DNA of 64,000 bases. It comes from Symbiodinium natans. Taxonomy: Eukaryota > Sar > Dinophyceae > Suessiales > Symbiodiniaceae. Numbering within the stretch: position 1 is the first letter of the stretch; every line of letters starts with the position of its first letter. The stretch is taken from assembly GCA_905221605.1 (NCBI GenBank), contig CAJNDS010000087.1:27501-91500 (forward strand). The letters are read 5' to 3'. Below, piece by piece: positions 1 to 12,360 of the stretch. Made by a program: the position numbers and the translations under genes. The notes beneath the pieces were generated by a model. The model saw only the letters and a list, made by a program, of their open reading frames with translations. It was not told the DNA's origin and ran no database searches.

Positions 1-124
1 ATCAACCTGCACGAGGCGATCAACAGCCCACCCAGCACATTGGCACGTGGAATGTAACTTCAATGTAGCGAATGCTCTGTTTTCTCTGTGTTGAGTTTTG
101 AGAACATTCTAAAAAGGTTCTGTC

Positions 125-204
125 CTTGAACTCCGCAAAGTCGAAAGCGGCGGCTTTGCGCGTTGAAGTCTTCGCCCAGGGCTCCAGAGGCTCGGAAGGC
201 TCCT
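125..204 (-). CDS. possible further 3' exon of RRP5
   Basis: On the minus strand a pyrimidine-rich stretch ending GCGCAG (to 205) precedes an open segment rich in Glu and Pro that ends with AFDFAEFK just before AAG/GACAG. In RRP5 proteins an acidic and basic linker after the last S1 domain leads to a short aromatic segment and then HAT repeats, so this piece would fit as the next exon. It would mean that the stop at 308 is intronic in the main transcript. The donor within 308-420 that would join in phase is not obvious; GA donors are possible but unproven. Confidence 0.3.
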
Positions 205-307
205 CTGCGCAAAAAGCAGGAGGGACGACTTTTTTTGTACACGCGACCATTTCTGACATGTCTCACTAGATGCTCACAAAACATCAAAAACATGTCTCTG
301 TGTTTTT

Positions 308-3300
308 CTACGTGTCCTCCGACTCGGCGGTTCTGTCTTGTGATCTTGGTGTTCTTTGCTTCTTGACCTTCTCAGTGCTCTCCGTGGCTTCAGCTTTCCT
401 CTTCTTTACCGAGGCGAGCAGATCCTCAATGTCGTCGTCTGAGTCGTCTTCCTCCAGGTCTTGAGGGGTAAACGTGGAAGCCTTCAAAGTCAAGCCGACT
501 TTTCTTCCATCGATCTTTAAGATCTTTGCCTGGGCAATCTTGGTGCCGACGGGGTAGGAATCCACAGAAATGGATGAAGAATCAGAGATCTCAGACTTGT
601 GCACAAAAGCATCGATGTTGGAGTTCTCAAGCCGCACGAACAAGCCATAGGCCTCGACAGCCTTGACTCGCCCGGAAACAATGTCTCCTGCAGAAAGCTC
701 CTCAAGACTGAGCCCTTGTTGCTTATCCAGCAGCGATAGCTCCACTCGCTCTTGATGTACTTCTTCTACGCCCATGTCACGGAGAAGCATCCCGGGTGGA
801 TACATCTTGGACACTGCCTCCTTCATGACGGGCACATCACTAAGTGCTTTCAATTTGATCCTGCCAGTCAGGGACCGGCTTAAGGCCACAAAGACACCAC
901 GAGGACCAGAGCTCACAACGTAGCCCGACACCTTTTGCCCGACCGCAATCTCTGAAGCTGAAAGAGGTCGTTTTTCCTCTGCCGCCTCTTTTTGCCCCGT
1001 GATGAGAGATGGACGTAAGCTCACCTCCAGTCGCTGGCCTGGCTGGCCTTGCTCGACATTCTCATTCGAAAGTAGGGCCACTTGGTAAAAACTGCCCAAG
1101 CTGAGCCTTCTGGTCGGATGCTGGGCCCAAACATCAAATACTTCCGTAATGTGTACTGTGCCCCAACATTTGTCTGGAAGCTCCATGTCCGCTGCAATAC
1201 CAGCGCTGCCGCTTTTTGCCAGGTCATGGATCTTCTGCAGTCTGGCAAGCACTGGTGGGGCTGGGGGGGCTGGTGAGGCTGGGAGCAAGGGCAGCAAGGG
1301 CAGCAAGGACAAGTCGAGTGTTTTGTGGGATGTGCTTGCCTGAAGAACCCGGGCTTGGAAGACCTGGCCGGGGCTGAAATGTTGCGCCGGACATCGCAAG
1401 ACTGAGGGATCCGTTGAGCTGTCTAAGAGAGCAATACGGCCCTTCAAGCCATCTGCAACTTCCACCAGCAAGGCATTCTTCCGAACCGCCAAGATGGCAG
1501 CTGCAACCTGGGAGCCTGGGGTTAAGGACTGTCGTCGAACAACTGCTGCTTCATACTCTTCCACATCCTTGGGTGCCATTAAGGATGGCCGGCATGTCAG
1601 CTCCAGGTGATAGAGGCCTTTGCGGGATTTTCTCTTCTCCTTTGTTGACCTTGATCGCCGGTGTATTCTCAGCAACCTTGTCCTCAAGACTCCCTTTTCG
1701 GGTATATCTTGCAGTGGCAGGGTTCCTCCACTTCCCACATCAGCCAAATCCACCAACTGAGTGGCATGAACATGGCCACGCAAGCCTACCGGCGCAGTGC
1801 AAAACACTTGCAACCCATGAATGGCGCGGATCCGCATCTTCAGCAGCGACCCAGCTTGCAGCTCCTTGTCGGGGTCCTTTATCTGCGGCAGCTTCACGTC
1901 CTTTCTTTCCCTTTTTCGAGCCGAGTCCTCTCGCCGAAGGTACTTCTCTTAAGGATTTAACTAGCTTAACTAGCTCTCATTAGCCGCCAACCGTACCCTG
2001 CAATGAGAATGCAACCACTACCCGGTCACTGCCGGCTGTGCGTGGCCTGCATGGAGTTCACTCTGGAAGGCTCGTCTTGGCCTTCTCGCTTTTTGCGTTT
2101 CTCGGTACTTTGGAGTGCTTCGCGAAATGTCAGCCCATCCTGGAGTCGAGAAAGCGCTAGAACCCGCTAGAACTTCTGAACTGGCAACATGAGAGCATAT
2201 TCTCAAAACGGTCTTCAAGATGCTCTTGAAAAGCAAAATTGAAAATTGGCGCTAAACTGCTAAACAGCACAGCTCAAGCGCCTTGGCAAGTTCCGACGCT
2301 GCCATGCCTTCTTCCAAATTGAGCGACAAGCCCAATCTGTCACGCTTCACATCTACCTTGGCTTAAGCAGCTCTGTGCAGCTTGAAAACAGCGGAGCTGT
2401 TTCCAGCCCAGCGTCAAAGGAGACCCGACACTGCACTGCCATGCCCAGTGCGGGAGCTTCTTCGGACTCCATGTCTTTGGCAGGGATCAGACCTTTGGTG
2501 TTGCAAGCTAGGCTGACAAGATGCCACACATTTTGTGCTAAGGGTGCATCTCCTCTGCTTTACGGCTAGGCTCAGTGACTCCACCGTTCACTTAGTTCAC
2601 TTCTCTGCTATTCGCTCCCGCTTGGCATGCATCCCTTGCTCTTTGCTCCCGGATTCGGGCCGAGTGACCAAATGCACCGCCGTAGAAGCTCACGATGGCT
2701 CCATAGTCGTGGACGCTGCTGATGTAACCAATCAGAAGCATGTGAGGTCTTGCCATGGAGTTTTGTGTCAGCTGAAAATCGCTTCGGACCATCGACTTCT
2801 TGGCCGTCAGCGAGAGCTGCCGGCGAGCTGAGTGCACGTGGAGGACACGGCATTTGACTTTGGAGCCGACTTGCAAGCGCTTTGGTACAGCAGCGAGTGG
2901 GACGTCGGTCAACTGTCTCAGGTGAACATGACCCATCACGTAGTCGCTGATCTTCACATGTATGCCTGACATGTGGCACACTACACATGAGACATGATGA
3001 GACAGCACCTCGCAGCACTAACACAAGAACCCCCTCTCCGCCATCTGTGCCCGGGCGCCGTGGTCAGCAACTCGGGTTATTGTGCCAGATACAAGTTGAC
3101 CAGGTGACAATTCAGACACTGATACGATGACGTCTTCCTGAAGATCGGAAGATCTCCGTGTCAGCATGACCACGCCGTCCAAAAAGTTGTATGACAGCAC
3201 CCTGTAAGTGCTTCGATTCCCCGTTGCCACAGAGGACGCTTTCACTTCTTGCTGCGCATCTGACAGCCTGGCCATTGAGCAGAATCCAAAAAGCTCACCC

Positions 3301-4130
3301 AACTTGCCTTTGCACACCACTCTGCAGCCATACTTTGTCTGAAAATCCAGAACTTCCCCCTTCAAGAATTCTCCGACCCCTGCTTGCTCAGACAAAGTCT
3401 CTTTCGCCCAATCCAGTAAATGCGGAAGCACAGTCAAATGGATGGTGGGCGGCTCGCCCGGAATCACCGCAAGAACTCGCGCAACAACACGTTGGTTTTT
3501 TCTCCAGTCGTCCTGAATCTGGCCAACTGGGCTGGCATGATGGCTGTGGATGGTAGCCGACAATGCCCCGCAGAACGTGACAATCAGCCCTTTGTCGCTG
3601 CCAGAGTTTTCTAGAGGCCCTAGCTGGACCTTTCTAACTCGGGCAGTCACAAGGGAACCTGCTTTGAGCAAGGCCACATCCATGGGATCATCACTTATGG
3701 GCCCGGTGCTTGTAGGTGAGCACCGCACAGTACCAGATGAAGACACCGACATGACCCCGACCATCACAATGGAGCCAAGTGGTAATTTGTCACTGGTGAG
3801 GTCCTTCTTCTTCAGCACGCCCATGAGATTTTGGACGCCAAAATCTAGTCTGATCACGTGCTCTTCGTCTCCCCTGACGGCTGCTGGAAGCCACATGTTC
3901 TTGCGGAGGTGCTCTGCGGTCAAACCCGCATTCACCAAAGCTGGACGAAGAGATGCTTCGATCCTCAGCTTCTGTCCCTTCATCTCGCCTAGGGCCATGA
4001 CGACGGCGATCACGAGCATACCCGGCCGGTACAGCTCTGCAAGACTTCTACGGGAAACTTCTGGCGAACCATCGCTGGCCTCCGACCGCTGCACATACCT
4101 GGATGCTTGATTGCCAACACAGAATACAAC
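308..4130 (-). CDS. RRP5: RRP5-like rRNA biogenesis protein, 3' part, six exons
   Basis: RRP5 (PDCD11 in animals) is a nucleolar scaffold of the SSU processome, needed for 18S and 5.8S/25S pre-rRNA processing; its S1 domains bind RNA. I read exons 4130-3059, 2965-2678, 2507-2425, 2356-2282, 2139-2062 and 1942-308. All phases agree across the five introns (68-170 nt); donors are GC, GT, GT, GC, GT and every acceptor is AG. The product has about ten S1-type units, for example GQLVSGTITRVADHG joined to IHVKISDYVMGHVHL, and VKAVEAYGLFVRL near the C-terminus, then an acidic/Lys-rich tail (DDSDDDIEDLL). The exon at 4130 opens after TTTTTCAG, so the gene continues upstream, but I find no further S1 exon up to 9.1 kb. 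The C-terminal HAT repeats are not present before the stop at 308. Confidence 0.88.
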
Positions 4131-5849
4131 CTGAAAAACAACATAACATGGGGATTTCGGTTGTGCTAGGGGGGGGGGGGCGCGACTGGGAGCTTGGGAT
4201 CAAACAATCAAACATCGAGCGATTCTACTTGCTCACTTGGGTTCGCAAGCCTGGCACCAAGCCTAAAGCCACCATTGGTGCCATGCTCCTCGGCTTCCTG
4301 CCGAGAAGCGGAACAAGCAGTCCTTCCCCCGAACCCCTTCCCCCCAAAAGTTTGTGACGCAGTGGGACACAGAGGAGCGCCTCAAAACGCACAAGAACCC
4401 CCCCCCCCCCCCCCCAAAACTGCCTGGACCTCGAACACCCTTGACCCCTTGAACCTCCTAGGACCCCAGGACCTGACCCTTCCTCCCTTTTTTTGCAGAA
4501 ACCCTCTTTCCTCCTTTCCTGTCCTAGGGCCGGCCCGGCTGCCGAGGCGGCGCAAGCGTTTACAATCAGCATCCACGACCACCTTCACCACCACTTCAGT
4601 CCACTTCAGCCCAAAGCCCAACACATTTGAACCCCAGGGTTGATCGATTTTGCGAGCCGCAAAAAAGGGGATCAATCATTCAATGTGAGGGAGAAAAAGA
4701 AGGATCTCTACAGTAAAGTGCAACTCTAATGTTTTGGTGAGCAGAAACGGATATCAGAAATGAAACCCTAGCCCCGGAATTTCTGCCAATTTCCCGTTGC
4801 CTTGCGGCACCTGTCGGGAAACCAGAACGACCAAGAGGAATGCTGCAGAGGAACAGGTACAAGCCCTGCTTCCAAGAAGCGACGCCTCTGAGAGGAATCT
4901 CCCACAATTGAACACAATGTGACAACGTGCAATACGATTAGGTGTTCTGAATGTGAAATTGGTCTTTCGGGCCTTTCGGGGTAATGGCAGCTGTTCTGGA
5001 AGCCAGACTTTTTTGCATACCGACAAAAAGTGTATGTCCTCGGCAGCGGCAAGGTCTTCATCGTCTCCGGACGGAGAGCAATATGGCACAAGGAGCTTGC
5101 AAGAGCTGTGCGCAACGCAACGGAGATTACATGCGAGCTGCGAAATCTTCGAAGCTTGCAGGCGCTGCGTCGTTTAGTCTTCGGAGTTCAAGTTCGGGTT
5201 TACCTGTGGAGATTGCAAGGGGCAATATTTCCCTGTGGTTTGCTGCATTTACAGCGCGACTGCGTTTGTAGCATGTGAGGTGCTTGGGGCTTTCAGTCGC
5301 ACAAGATTGCAAAATGACAGCGACGAAACATTCATCAGTTCCGAAAGCTGCAAAGGTTATAAAGCTGTCACAAGCTGTAAAGTCCAGCTCCAAAACTTTA
5401 AAGGCCTAATTTCCAGCGGTTTCTCAGACACAATAACCGACATGGGACTCGCTGCAGGTTCCGTGACTTAGCACGGACCAAAAAAAACGCATAACACCTC
5501 TAAAGTTGCGCAAGCTCGAAAAAACAGAAGCTCGAACCTGCAGATTCTGCACGTTCCACAGCCTCCATAACAGCTCCAAACGGTTGGCTTAGATAACGCC
5601 AGCGCTTTCGCAGAACTCCTGCCGGAGTTGCGCCTCGAGCCCCCGATAAACCCAGTTTGAACACCAGCCGCTGCCGCAGAGCATTTCGAGCATTTTGCGC
5701 GAGACTCTTCTTTCCAGTCGTGGAATTTCCAGATGCCAGCAAAAGCTTTGGAATGGGTGGAATATGGTGGAGTGCTCTTGGGCTGCTTGCTTTTTGTTCC
5801 CTTTGTTGGGTCTCTATGTTTGACATTCCCTTGGTTCCCCCTCCAAGGC
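4131..5849. other. no gene recognised; poly-G/C runs
   Basis: This stretch starts as the intron upstream of the RRP5 exon at 4130. It holds a G run near 4168-4179 and a C run near 4399-4415, and otherwise mixed sequence without a convincing S1 exon or other recognisable reading frame on either strand. It may be a long intron or intergenic DNA. Confidence 0.5.
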
Positions 5850-6185
5850 AGCCAAACACCCCATCCAAGACCTTCCCACACGCACCTCTAAGCCAAACAC
5901 ACCAAGCCAAACACCCCCACTCCAAGACCCTGACAGATGCGCCTGTAAGCCAAACACGCCCCTCTTCTAAGCCAAACACACCCTCCAAGACCCTCCCAAA
6001 GTCACCTCCAAGACACGCGCACCTCGTCTAAGACAAACACACCCGTCCAAGACACCTAAACACCAAAGACCCCCCTCCAAGACCCGCCCAGACGCACCTC
6101 ATCGCACCTCTCAGCCAAACACGCCCCTCGTCTAAGCCAACGCCAAAAACCCCTTCCAAGACACTCCCAGACGCATCGTAGGAAA
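5850..6185. repeat. degenerate tandem repeat
   Basis: Two short modules alternate: CTCCAAGACCC(T)CCCA and AAGCCAAACACGCCCC, spaced about 25-50 bp and repeated roughly ten times with many indels. No frame is conserved between copies, so this is satellite rather than coding sequence. Confidence 0.75.
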
Positions 6186-6645
6186 ACCTTGAGCTCTGCA
6201 GGCTAATCCTAGGTTCATACTCGGAAAGCCTGTGTTCCCTCTGAATTCGCAGAGGACGTCTATCTTCTCTTCCCCCCCCCCCCCCCCCCCCCCGAATAAT
6301 CGAAGCTCTTTTGTGCTCTCTTGAAACGGTCCAGGGGCTTTATAGTTTTTTTTTAAATGCGGGCAGGCATGTCTTCTAGCCAACCCCTCACTTGTGACTA
6401 GAAAATCTTCTCCCTTGTGACTTTTTTCTCACTTGTGGCTATAAAATCTTCACACTTCTGGCTTGTTTAAGCCCACTTACGACTATAAAGTTTAGAAAAT
6501 GCAGTTCCCGCTCGAGAGAGGTCAAAAACTCACTTGCGTCTATTTTTTTGGGGGTGGCTCAATTGCGACTATTGTGCAGTCACAAGTGAGTCTTGATTTT
6601 GGGGAAATAGTTACAAGTGAGCGGCGGGTGCTGCTCAGAAACAAG
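6186..6645. repeat. poly-C run and short CTTGTGACT repeats
   Basis: A 22-base C run lies at about 6272-6293. From 6390 to about 6615 the element (A/T)CTTGTGACT(A)TAAAATCTTC recurs in both orientations with variation. No gene is seen. Confidence 0.6.
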
Positions 6646-6649
6646 GAGG

Positions 6650-6966
6650 GGGAAAGACCTGCTCCCCGACAACAGTGCGGTGTGCTGGGGTGGGGGCTTG
6701 ACAATAGCGTACGTGCTGCTCAACAACAGCGAGGTGTGGTGAGCATGTTCCACGTGCTGCTCAACAACAGCAGGGTGTGGTGTCGGGTGGGGGCAGGGCT
6801 TGATGATAGCGTGTTCCACGTGCTGCTCAACAACAGGGGGGTGGAAAGGACGTGCTTCTCGACAACAGTGGTGGTGTGGGGTGGGGGGGAGGGCTTGACA
6901 ATAGCGTGTTCCACGTCTGTCAGCGAGGTGTGGTGGGGTGGCGGGGGAGGGGGGGGGTGGGTGGCT
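6650..6966. repeat. tandem repeat of about 55-75 bp
   Basis: The core CGTGCTGCTCAACAACAG, followed by GGTGTGG and GGGCTTGACAATAGCGTGTTC, is repeated about five times with length variation. The last copy runs into a G-rich tract and the GGGTTTATTTGGAAGCT sequence at 6968. Part of the unit occurs inverted at 28072-28112. Confidence 0.75.
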
Positions 6967-6967
6967 T

Positions 6968-6989
6968 AAATAGGGTTTATTTGGAAGCT
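6968..6989 (+). repeat. isolated MITE-end-like sequence
   Basis: AAATAGGGTTTATTTGGAAG differs at one base from the terminal repeat of the MITE-like element at 22441-22543. The same sequence occurs in reverse at 28049-28070. It may mark the edge of an older inserted unit. Confidence 0.55.
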
Positions 6990-6999
6990 GAGAGGTGTG

Positions 7000-8756
7000 G
7001 TAGATAGAAAGGGAAGGGCATGAGAAAGTAGCGAAAGGAGCTCTTCAATTCCCTTCCTTATCTCCTATGCTCTTTTCCTTATTCATTGCAACAGGAGAAG
7101 ACAGGAAAAGGGCCTCCCCTCTTGTTCTTCCTGTGTTGTGTTTTTGTCATTTAAAGGGGAACAGGAGAAGAGAAGGGAAAGAGAAGGAGAGAGGAGAGAT
7201 AAAAGGAACGCAATCTTAATGGGAAGAGCCAAGAAAAGAATGCAAGAGAATAAAGGAGAGGGAGGGACAAAACAAGGCGCAAAGAAGATGGCACTCTTCT
7301 TTATCTATCCTCTCTCCCTTATCTATCCCTTCCCTCTTTCTTTTCGAAATAAGAAAAACTAAAAGGGAAGAAATATGAAAAGGAGAAGGGTAAGGAAAAG
7401 AGCAGAAGAGACAGGCCGAAAAGAGGGATATGATGAAGTATGGCAAGGTCCACGCGCAAGGAGTCACCCTCCTCCTCCGCTTACCCTTCCGCTGCTTTAT
7501 CATACAAGTTCCTTTCTTGTGGTTTATCAGTTAAACGGAAACGGAAAGAGAAGTGAGAGAGGAGAGACAACAAGGAGGCCATTTTAATTTTCTGGAAGGG
7601 TATTGAAAAAAAGAGAAGAGACAAGAAACAAGGAGAAGGATGGCCCTCTCCCTTCCTTGTCTCTCCCGTTTCCCTCTATAATTCAAAAGACAAGACTATT
7701 CTTGCTCTTCGCAGATCTCTCTCCTCTTCAGGAAGCCCCCTTGCCCGCATTTTGCTTGCTTTCTGAAACGACAGGAAAACAGCACATAGAAAGAGAGGAA
7801 AGGGAATGAAACAATAGGCAGTGGAGCTCTTCAGTGTCTTTCCCTCTCTCTTTTCTTCTTCTTTTTCATTCCATAAGGAAAAGAAGCTTCCTTTTGTGTG
7901 TTTTTGAGATATAAAGGAGAACAAGAAAGGGAAGGGAGAGAGAAAGGAGAGAGGAGAGATCAAAAGGAATGCAATTTTAATGGGAAGAGCAATGAAAAGA
8001 ATGGAAGAGAAATGAAGACAGGAGAGGGAGGTGCAAAATCAGGCTAAGAGAAGATGGTGCTCGCTTTCATCTTTCTTCTCTTGTTCTTTTCCCTTTCAAA
8101 TAAAAGAACAAAAGGAAAACAATGAACATGTAAAGGAACCCGTTTTCTTTTTCCGTTTGGGAACAAGGAAAAGAACAGAGGCGATAGGGCGAGAGGAGGG
8201 ATTTGCTGAAGCATGGGGAGGGTCTACGGACAAGGAGCCAACCCCGCTCACTTTCCCCATCCATTGAAACAGGAGAAGAAAGGAAAAGGGCCTCCATTCC
8301 CCTCTTGTTCTTCCTTTCTTGCGTTTTTGTCATTTCAAGGGGAACAGGAGAAGAGAAGGGAGAGAGAAGGAGAGAGGAGAGACAAAAAGGATTGCATTTT
8401 TACTGGGAAGAGCACAGAAAAGAATAGAAGAGAGATGAATAAAGGAGAGGGAGAGACAAAATAAGGTGCAGAGAGGTGGCACTCTTCTTTATCGATCCTC
8501 TCTCCCTTATCTCTCCCTGCCCTTTTCTTTTCGAAATAAGGAAACAAAAAGGAAGAACTATGAGAAGGAGAGTACAGAAAGGAACAGAAGAGATAGGCCG
8601 AGAGGAGGGGTATGATGAAGTATGGCAAGGTCCACGCGCAAGGAGTCACCCTCTGCTTACCCTTCCACTGCTTTATCATACAAGTTCCTTTCTTGTGTTT
8701 TATCAGTTAAACGGAAACGGAAGGAGAGAAGGGAAAGGGAAGTCTCTCCATAAAGC
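7000..8756. repeat. purine-rich 1.18-kb tandem repeat
   Basis: Blocks rich in AGGAGAAGAG/CTCTTCTCC occur twice at an offset of about 1183-1185 bp: TTTTTGTCATTT(A/C)AAGGGGAAC at about 7143 and 8326, and TATCAGTTAAACGGAAACGG at about 7528 and 8701. The second copy ends where copia pol sequence begins (about 8757). A related block lies inverted at 14880-15230. Small open frames in it are compositional and are not conserved between copies. Confidence 0.8.
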
Positions 8757-9135
8757 TGAAAGGGAGTTGGGGTTAAACCCGAAGGCATTGCTTCCCTTTG
8801 GTGCTCAGATTCAAGTCAAACGTCGTCCGTGGGAGTTGCTGGGTCCGGATGGAACAAAGAAGGGTCGGCAATGGGTCGATCGTACACAGCCCGCGCTTCT
8901 TTTGGGTCCATGTGATGACCTACCTGGTGGTTATTGGGTGGAAGCTCAAGGGACTGCAAAAGATCCGGATGAACTGGTGTTATTTCCCTGCGCTACAATT
9001 TTTTCAAATATAAAGGAACCGCCAGAATTGGAGTTGGAAGGGGTGGCAGAAGAACAGGAGCCTTCTCCTCCAGAGCATCGTCTCAAAGGGACAAAACCAG
9101 CGCTTCGTTTCGCTGATGAGGAGGGCCCTCCATTA
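8757..9135 (+). pseudogene. Ty1/copia pol fragment (between integrase and RT)
   Basis: The plus-strand frame reads from AERELGLNPKALLPFGAQ through KRRPWEL, WVDRTQPALLLGP and LPGGYWV to FPCATIF and an acidic tail. In copia polyproteins the region after the integrase core carries PFG, later a flGp/flGY motif and gYrV; this fits. The fragment is open until a 100-N gap cuts it. Upstream it abuts purine-rich repeat with no in-frame integrase. The right-hand copia element ends at the matching place (15490) next to the inverted form of the same repeat, so the two may be halves of related copies. Confidence 0.65.
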
Positions 9136-9235
9136 NNNNNNNNNNNNNNNNNNNNNNNNNNNNNNNNNNNNNNNNNNNNNNNNNNNNNNNNNNNNNNNNN
9201 NNNNNNNNNNNNNNNNNNNNNNNNNNNNNNNNNNN
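9136..9235. other. assembly gap (100 N)
   Basis: Exactly 100 unknown bases, the usual placeholder for a scaffold join of unknown length. It lies between copia pol sequence and a C-rich repeat, so linkage across it should not be assumed. Confidence 0.98.
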
Positions 9236-9650
9236 CCCCCACCCCCCCACCCCCCACCCCCAAGGGGAAGGGTTGGTGGTGGGAGGTTGCAGAAGGCAAG
9301 GGGGGGTGGGGGGGGGTGGGGGTGGGAGGGTGGGGAGCCCTCGCACCCCTTCCCACCCACCCCCCCCACCCCCAAACCCCCACCCTCCCACTACTGTCCC
9401 CTGCCCCCCAACCATTCCACTCCATCCCCTCCCACTACACCCCCACTCCCACCACCAAACCCTCCCACTACCCTTCCCCTTCCCAACCATTCCACTCCAT
9501 CCTCCTCCCCTCTCTAGACTGGATCAGATGACTGACTCAGTGCATGCCCGCCCGCTCCGCTTGCTCCGCCCCCCACCCCCCCCACCCCACCTTTTTTGAC
9601 TTAGCCTTCCCCTTCCCAACCATTCCACTCCATCTCCTCTCTCCTGATCA
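9236..9650. repeat. C-rich low-complexity repeat
   Basis: Repeated CCCACCC runs and a recurring CCAACCATTCCACTCCATCC module (about 9408, 9488 and 9618). The phrase CTAGACTGGATCAGATGA occurs at about 9515 and again at 12001, where it supplies the stop of the gag ORF. The same C-rich family lies on the other side of gag at 12019-12360, so gag sits inside it. Confidence 0.8.
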
Positions 9651-9653
9651 CAA

Positions 9654-12018
9654 ATGCAGGTCCCCATACCCCTCCAGGTGCCATCGCCGCAAGATGCTCA
9701 GGTCCACACTTCATGTGCGCATCAGGCGCAGGATGTTGCAGCGCCGGCGGTTGGTGCTTTGAGAGCACCCGCTCAAGCTGCAGCAGCAGCCGCGTCAGGG
9801 TTTTGGTCCAACTTCTGGTCAGGGTTGCAGGGTTCCCATAGGTTGCCCAGCAGTGCAACCCCACCCGGAGGGGTTGGGCAGTCCAATGATGCAGCACAGG
9901 CGAACTTGGCCTCTTCTGGCTCAGGCCGAAAAGCTGGGTCTGGGCCAGATCCACAGGTGCCACAGGTGCAAGGTACACAGGTGCCCGCATCTCCACCCGG
10001 AGGGGTTGGACCCGCTGCCGATGCACAGGTGCCACAGGTTTCAGGCGCAGGTACACAGGTGCCGCTTGCACAGGTATCAGGTGCCCAAGCCAGTAGCTCC
10101 AGGAGGAGCATCTGCAGCAAGTGCAGCACCCTCCTCGGGCAATCCTATGATGGATGCCTTGTTTGCAGGAATGCAGCAGCTTCAAACCATGCAGGCGCAG
10201 GGCATGCGGGATAAGAGTGTTGTTAGCAACGCCCCTGAAGCCGTCAAGCCAGGCACTACTGCACTTCCCATGCTGAAAGCTCCTGATCCGATGAGTGGTT
10301 CGTTGGATTTTCAGGATTGGTTGGAGTTACTTGCAGGGTTGATGGGTGATTTGTCCGATTCCTCGCATGATTGGTGGAACGCAGTCCTTCAGGTGAGCCG
10401 CGACGCGTATGAACGATGGGTCAAGGCTACCCCACTCGATCGCATCAGGGTGGAAGTTGATGAACGCCCCGAGCTGGTCGAGGGGAAGTGGTCAAGGGTC
10501 AACGCGCGTGCGTGCGCCATGATTTTAGCAGCCCTGGACCCAGGGGTAAAAGCGGAAATGGTAGCTCGCAGGACCACTCAAGTAGCCACTCAAATCATGT
10601 TTCGGCTTTACACGTTGTATCAGCCTGGAGGTTCCACGGAAAAGGCATTGGTGTTGAATCACCTGCAAAATCCCAATGTTGTTCAGGATGTGGTGTCAGG
10701 TGTGTCCGCGCTGAGGGCATGGGGTAGGTGGCACAAGCGCTGCATTGACTGCGGTATGGTAGCCCCAGATCCTACAGTTCTTGCCGGTGCCCTCACCGAA
10801 ATGACCAACCATATCCTAAGCCAAAACCCGGACCCCATTTTCCGAACTCAGATGGTTCGCAGCATGCTGCACATCGAGACTCACCCTTCGGAAGATGCGG
10901 TTCAGGAGTATTACAAGCACTTGTTAGCCGAGTTTGAAACCATGGCTGGAGCACAGATTGCCAAAAAGGGTGGGTCAGGCAACAATGCCGCTCTGAAGGC
11001 CATTGACGCTTCGGGGGGCAAGTCGGGGGGAAAAGGGGGTGAAGCTAAGGGTGGGGGGAAGGGTAAGCCGTGCAAGTACTTTCTTACGCCTAAGGGGTGC
11101 AAGTTCGGTGCGAAATGCAAGGCTCCTCACTCCATGAGCGACCTGCCAGCGGCTGAAAGGTTTAAGAAGTGCCTAAATTGTGGCTCTGAGGACCATCGCG
11201 TCAAAGATTGCAAGGCTGGAAAGGCCGAGCCAACGGCACCAGAACAGAAGCCGTCAGTCCAGGCAGCCTCCACCTCCACGTCATCCTCCGCGCCACCCGT
11301 TGTCCAGGCCACGCCTGTTCTGTCCATGGATTCCTTCCTTCAGCACGCGTCCCACGCCTTGAGGCAGCTTGAAGCTGCGCATGCCACTCATGGGCAACAG
11401 CCGTCGCAGGGTCCAGTATCCACAGTGCCTGCCCCAGCGGCCCCCACTCCTGACGGAGATGGTGTGCAGCAGCCTTCAAATCCATCCCTCAAGAAGCTCA
11501 CCATTTGCTCAAGCATGCCAGCTAGTTGCCTTCTAAATGACCCACAAGCAAACCCCCCTTCTCGAGCCGAGATCGAGGGGTTGCCCGGTGCCCAAGCCGT
11601 GGAGTCCGAGCCACCTTTCATTGGACATGCCCTTCTAGACTCAGGGGCCACGCACCCTTTACGGCCAGCATCGTCGCAGGAGGAGTGGGTCAAGGCAAAC
11701 AAGGTGCAGGTTGGTTTAGCGGGGGGCCACACATCACACATGCGCATCACCAAGCATGGGGTGATACTCACGCCTCCCGGGAGGGATGAGCTGCCGACTG
11801 CAATTGTGCCCCTAGGACAGCTTGTCGCGCGGCTGGGGTACATGTTGAGTTGGACAGCTGATGAGTGTTTCTTGCGTTCCCCTGAGGGTGAGCTCACCAC
11901 GTTGAGGGTTCAGAACGGTTGCCCTGTGATTGAGCATGATAGGGCATTGACGCTAATCGCTGAGTTGGAGGCTCAGCGTGAAAACATCCTCCTCCCCTGT
12001 CTAGACTGGATCAGATGA
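9654..12018 (+). pseudogene. Ty1/copia gag-protease, frameshifted and truncated
   Basis: The product would form the particle shell and process the polyprotein of a copia retrotransposon. A Pro/Gln/Gly-rich N-terminal part reads in one frame from 9654 to about 10100, then continues one frame over (from PVAPGGASAAS), which indicates an indel. The main frame holds a helical capsid-like domain (LDFQDWLELLAGLM to about 10950), a Gly/Lys-rich linker, a CCCH finger (C-x8-C-x5-C-x3-H, about 11070-11130), a CCHC knuckle CLNCGSEDHRVKDC (about 11170-11212) and a retropepsin-type ALLDSGATH (about 11631-11656). It ends at 12018 in the repeated CTAGACTGGATCAGATGA phrase, without integrase or RT. It is a paralogue of the gag at 17193-19721 (both have YQPGG). 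Confidence 0.8.
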
Positions 12019-12360
12019 CTGACTTTAAAGGGCCCCTCCCACCCGCCCCTCCCATCCCCACCCACCCTCCACCCCCACCCCACCCCACCCCCTCGCACCC
12101 ACCCCACCCCCCCTACCCCTTCCCAACCATTCCACTCCATCCTCCTCCCCTGCCCTCTGCCCTCACCGCAACCTCTTCCCCTCTACCTTTTTTGACTTGG
12201 CCTTGCTTTCTGCACCAACCCCTTCCCCTGCCCCCCCAACCATTCCACTCCATCCCCTCCCACTACCCCCCCCTCCCACGCCCACCACCAACCTCTTCCC
12301 TGCCCCTCCCACTACCCTTCCGCCCCCCCCCCCCCCCCCCCCCCTCCCAACTTGCCGGCC
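12019..12360. repeat. C-rich low-complexity repeat
   Basis: Same family as 9236-9650: CCAACCATTCCACTCCATCC at about 12124 and 12236, CCCACCC runs, and a C run near 12318-12340. No coding signal. Confidence 0.8.
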
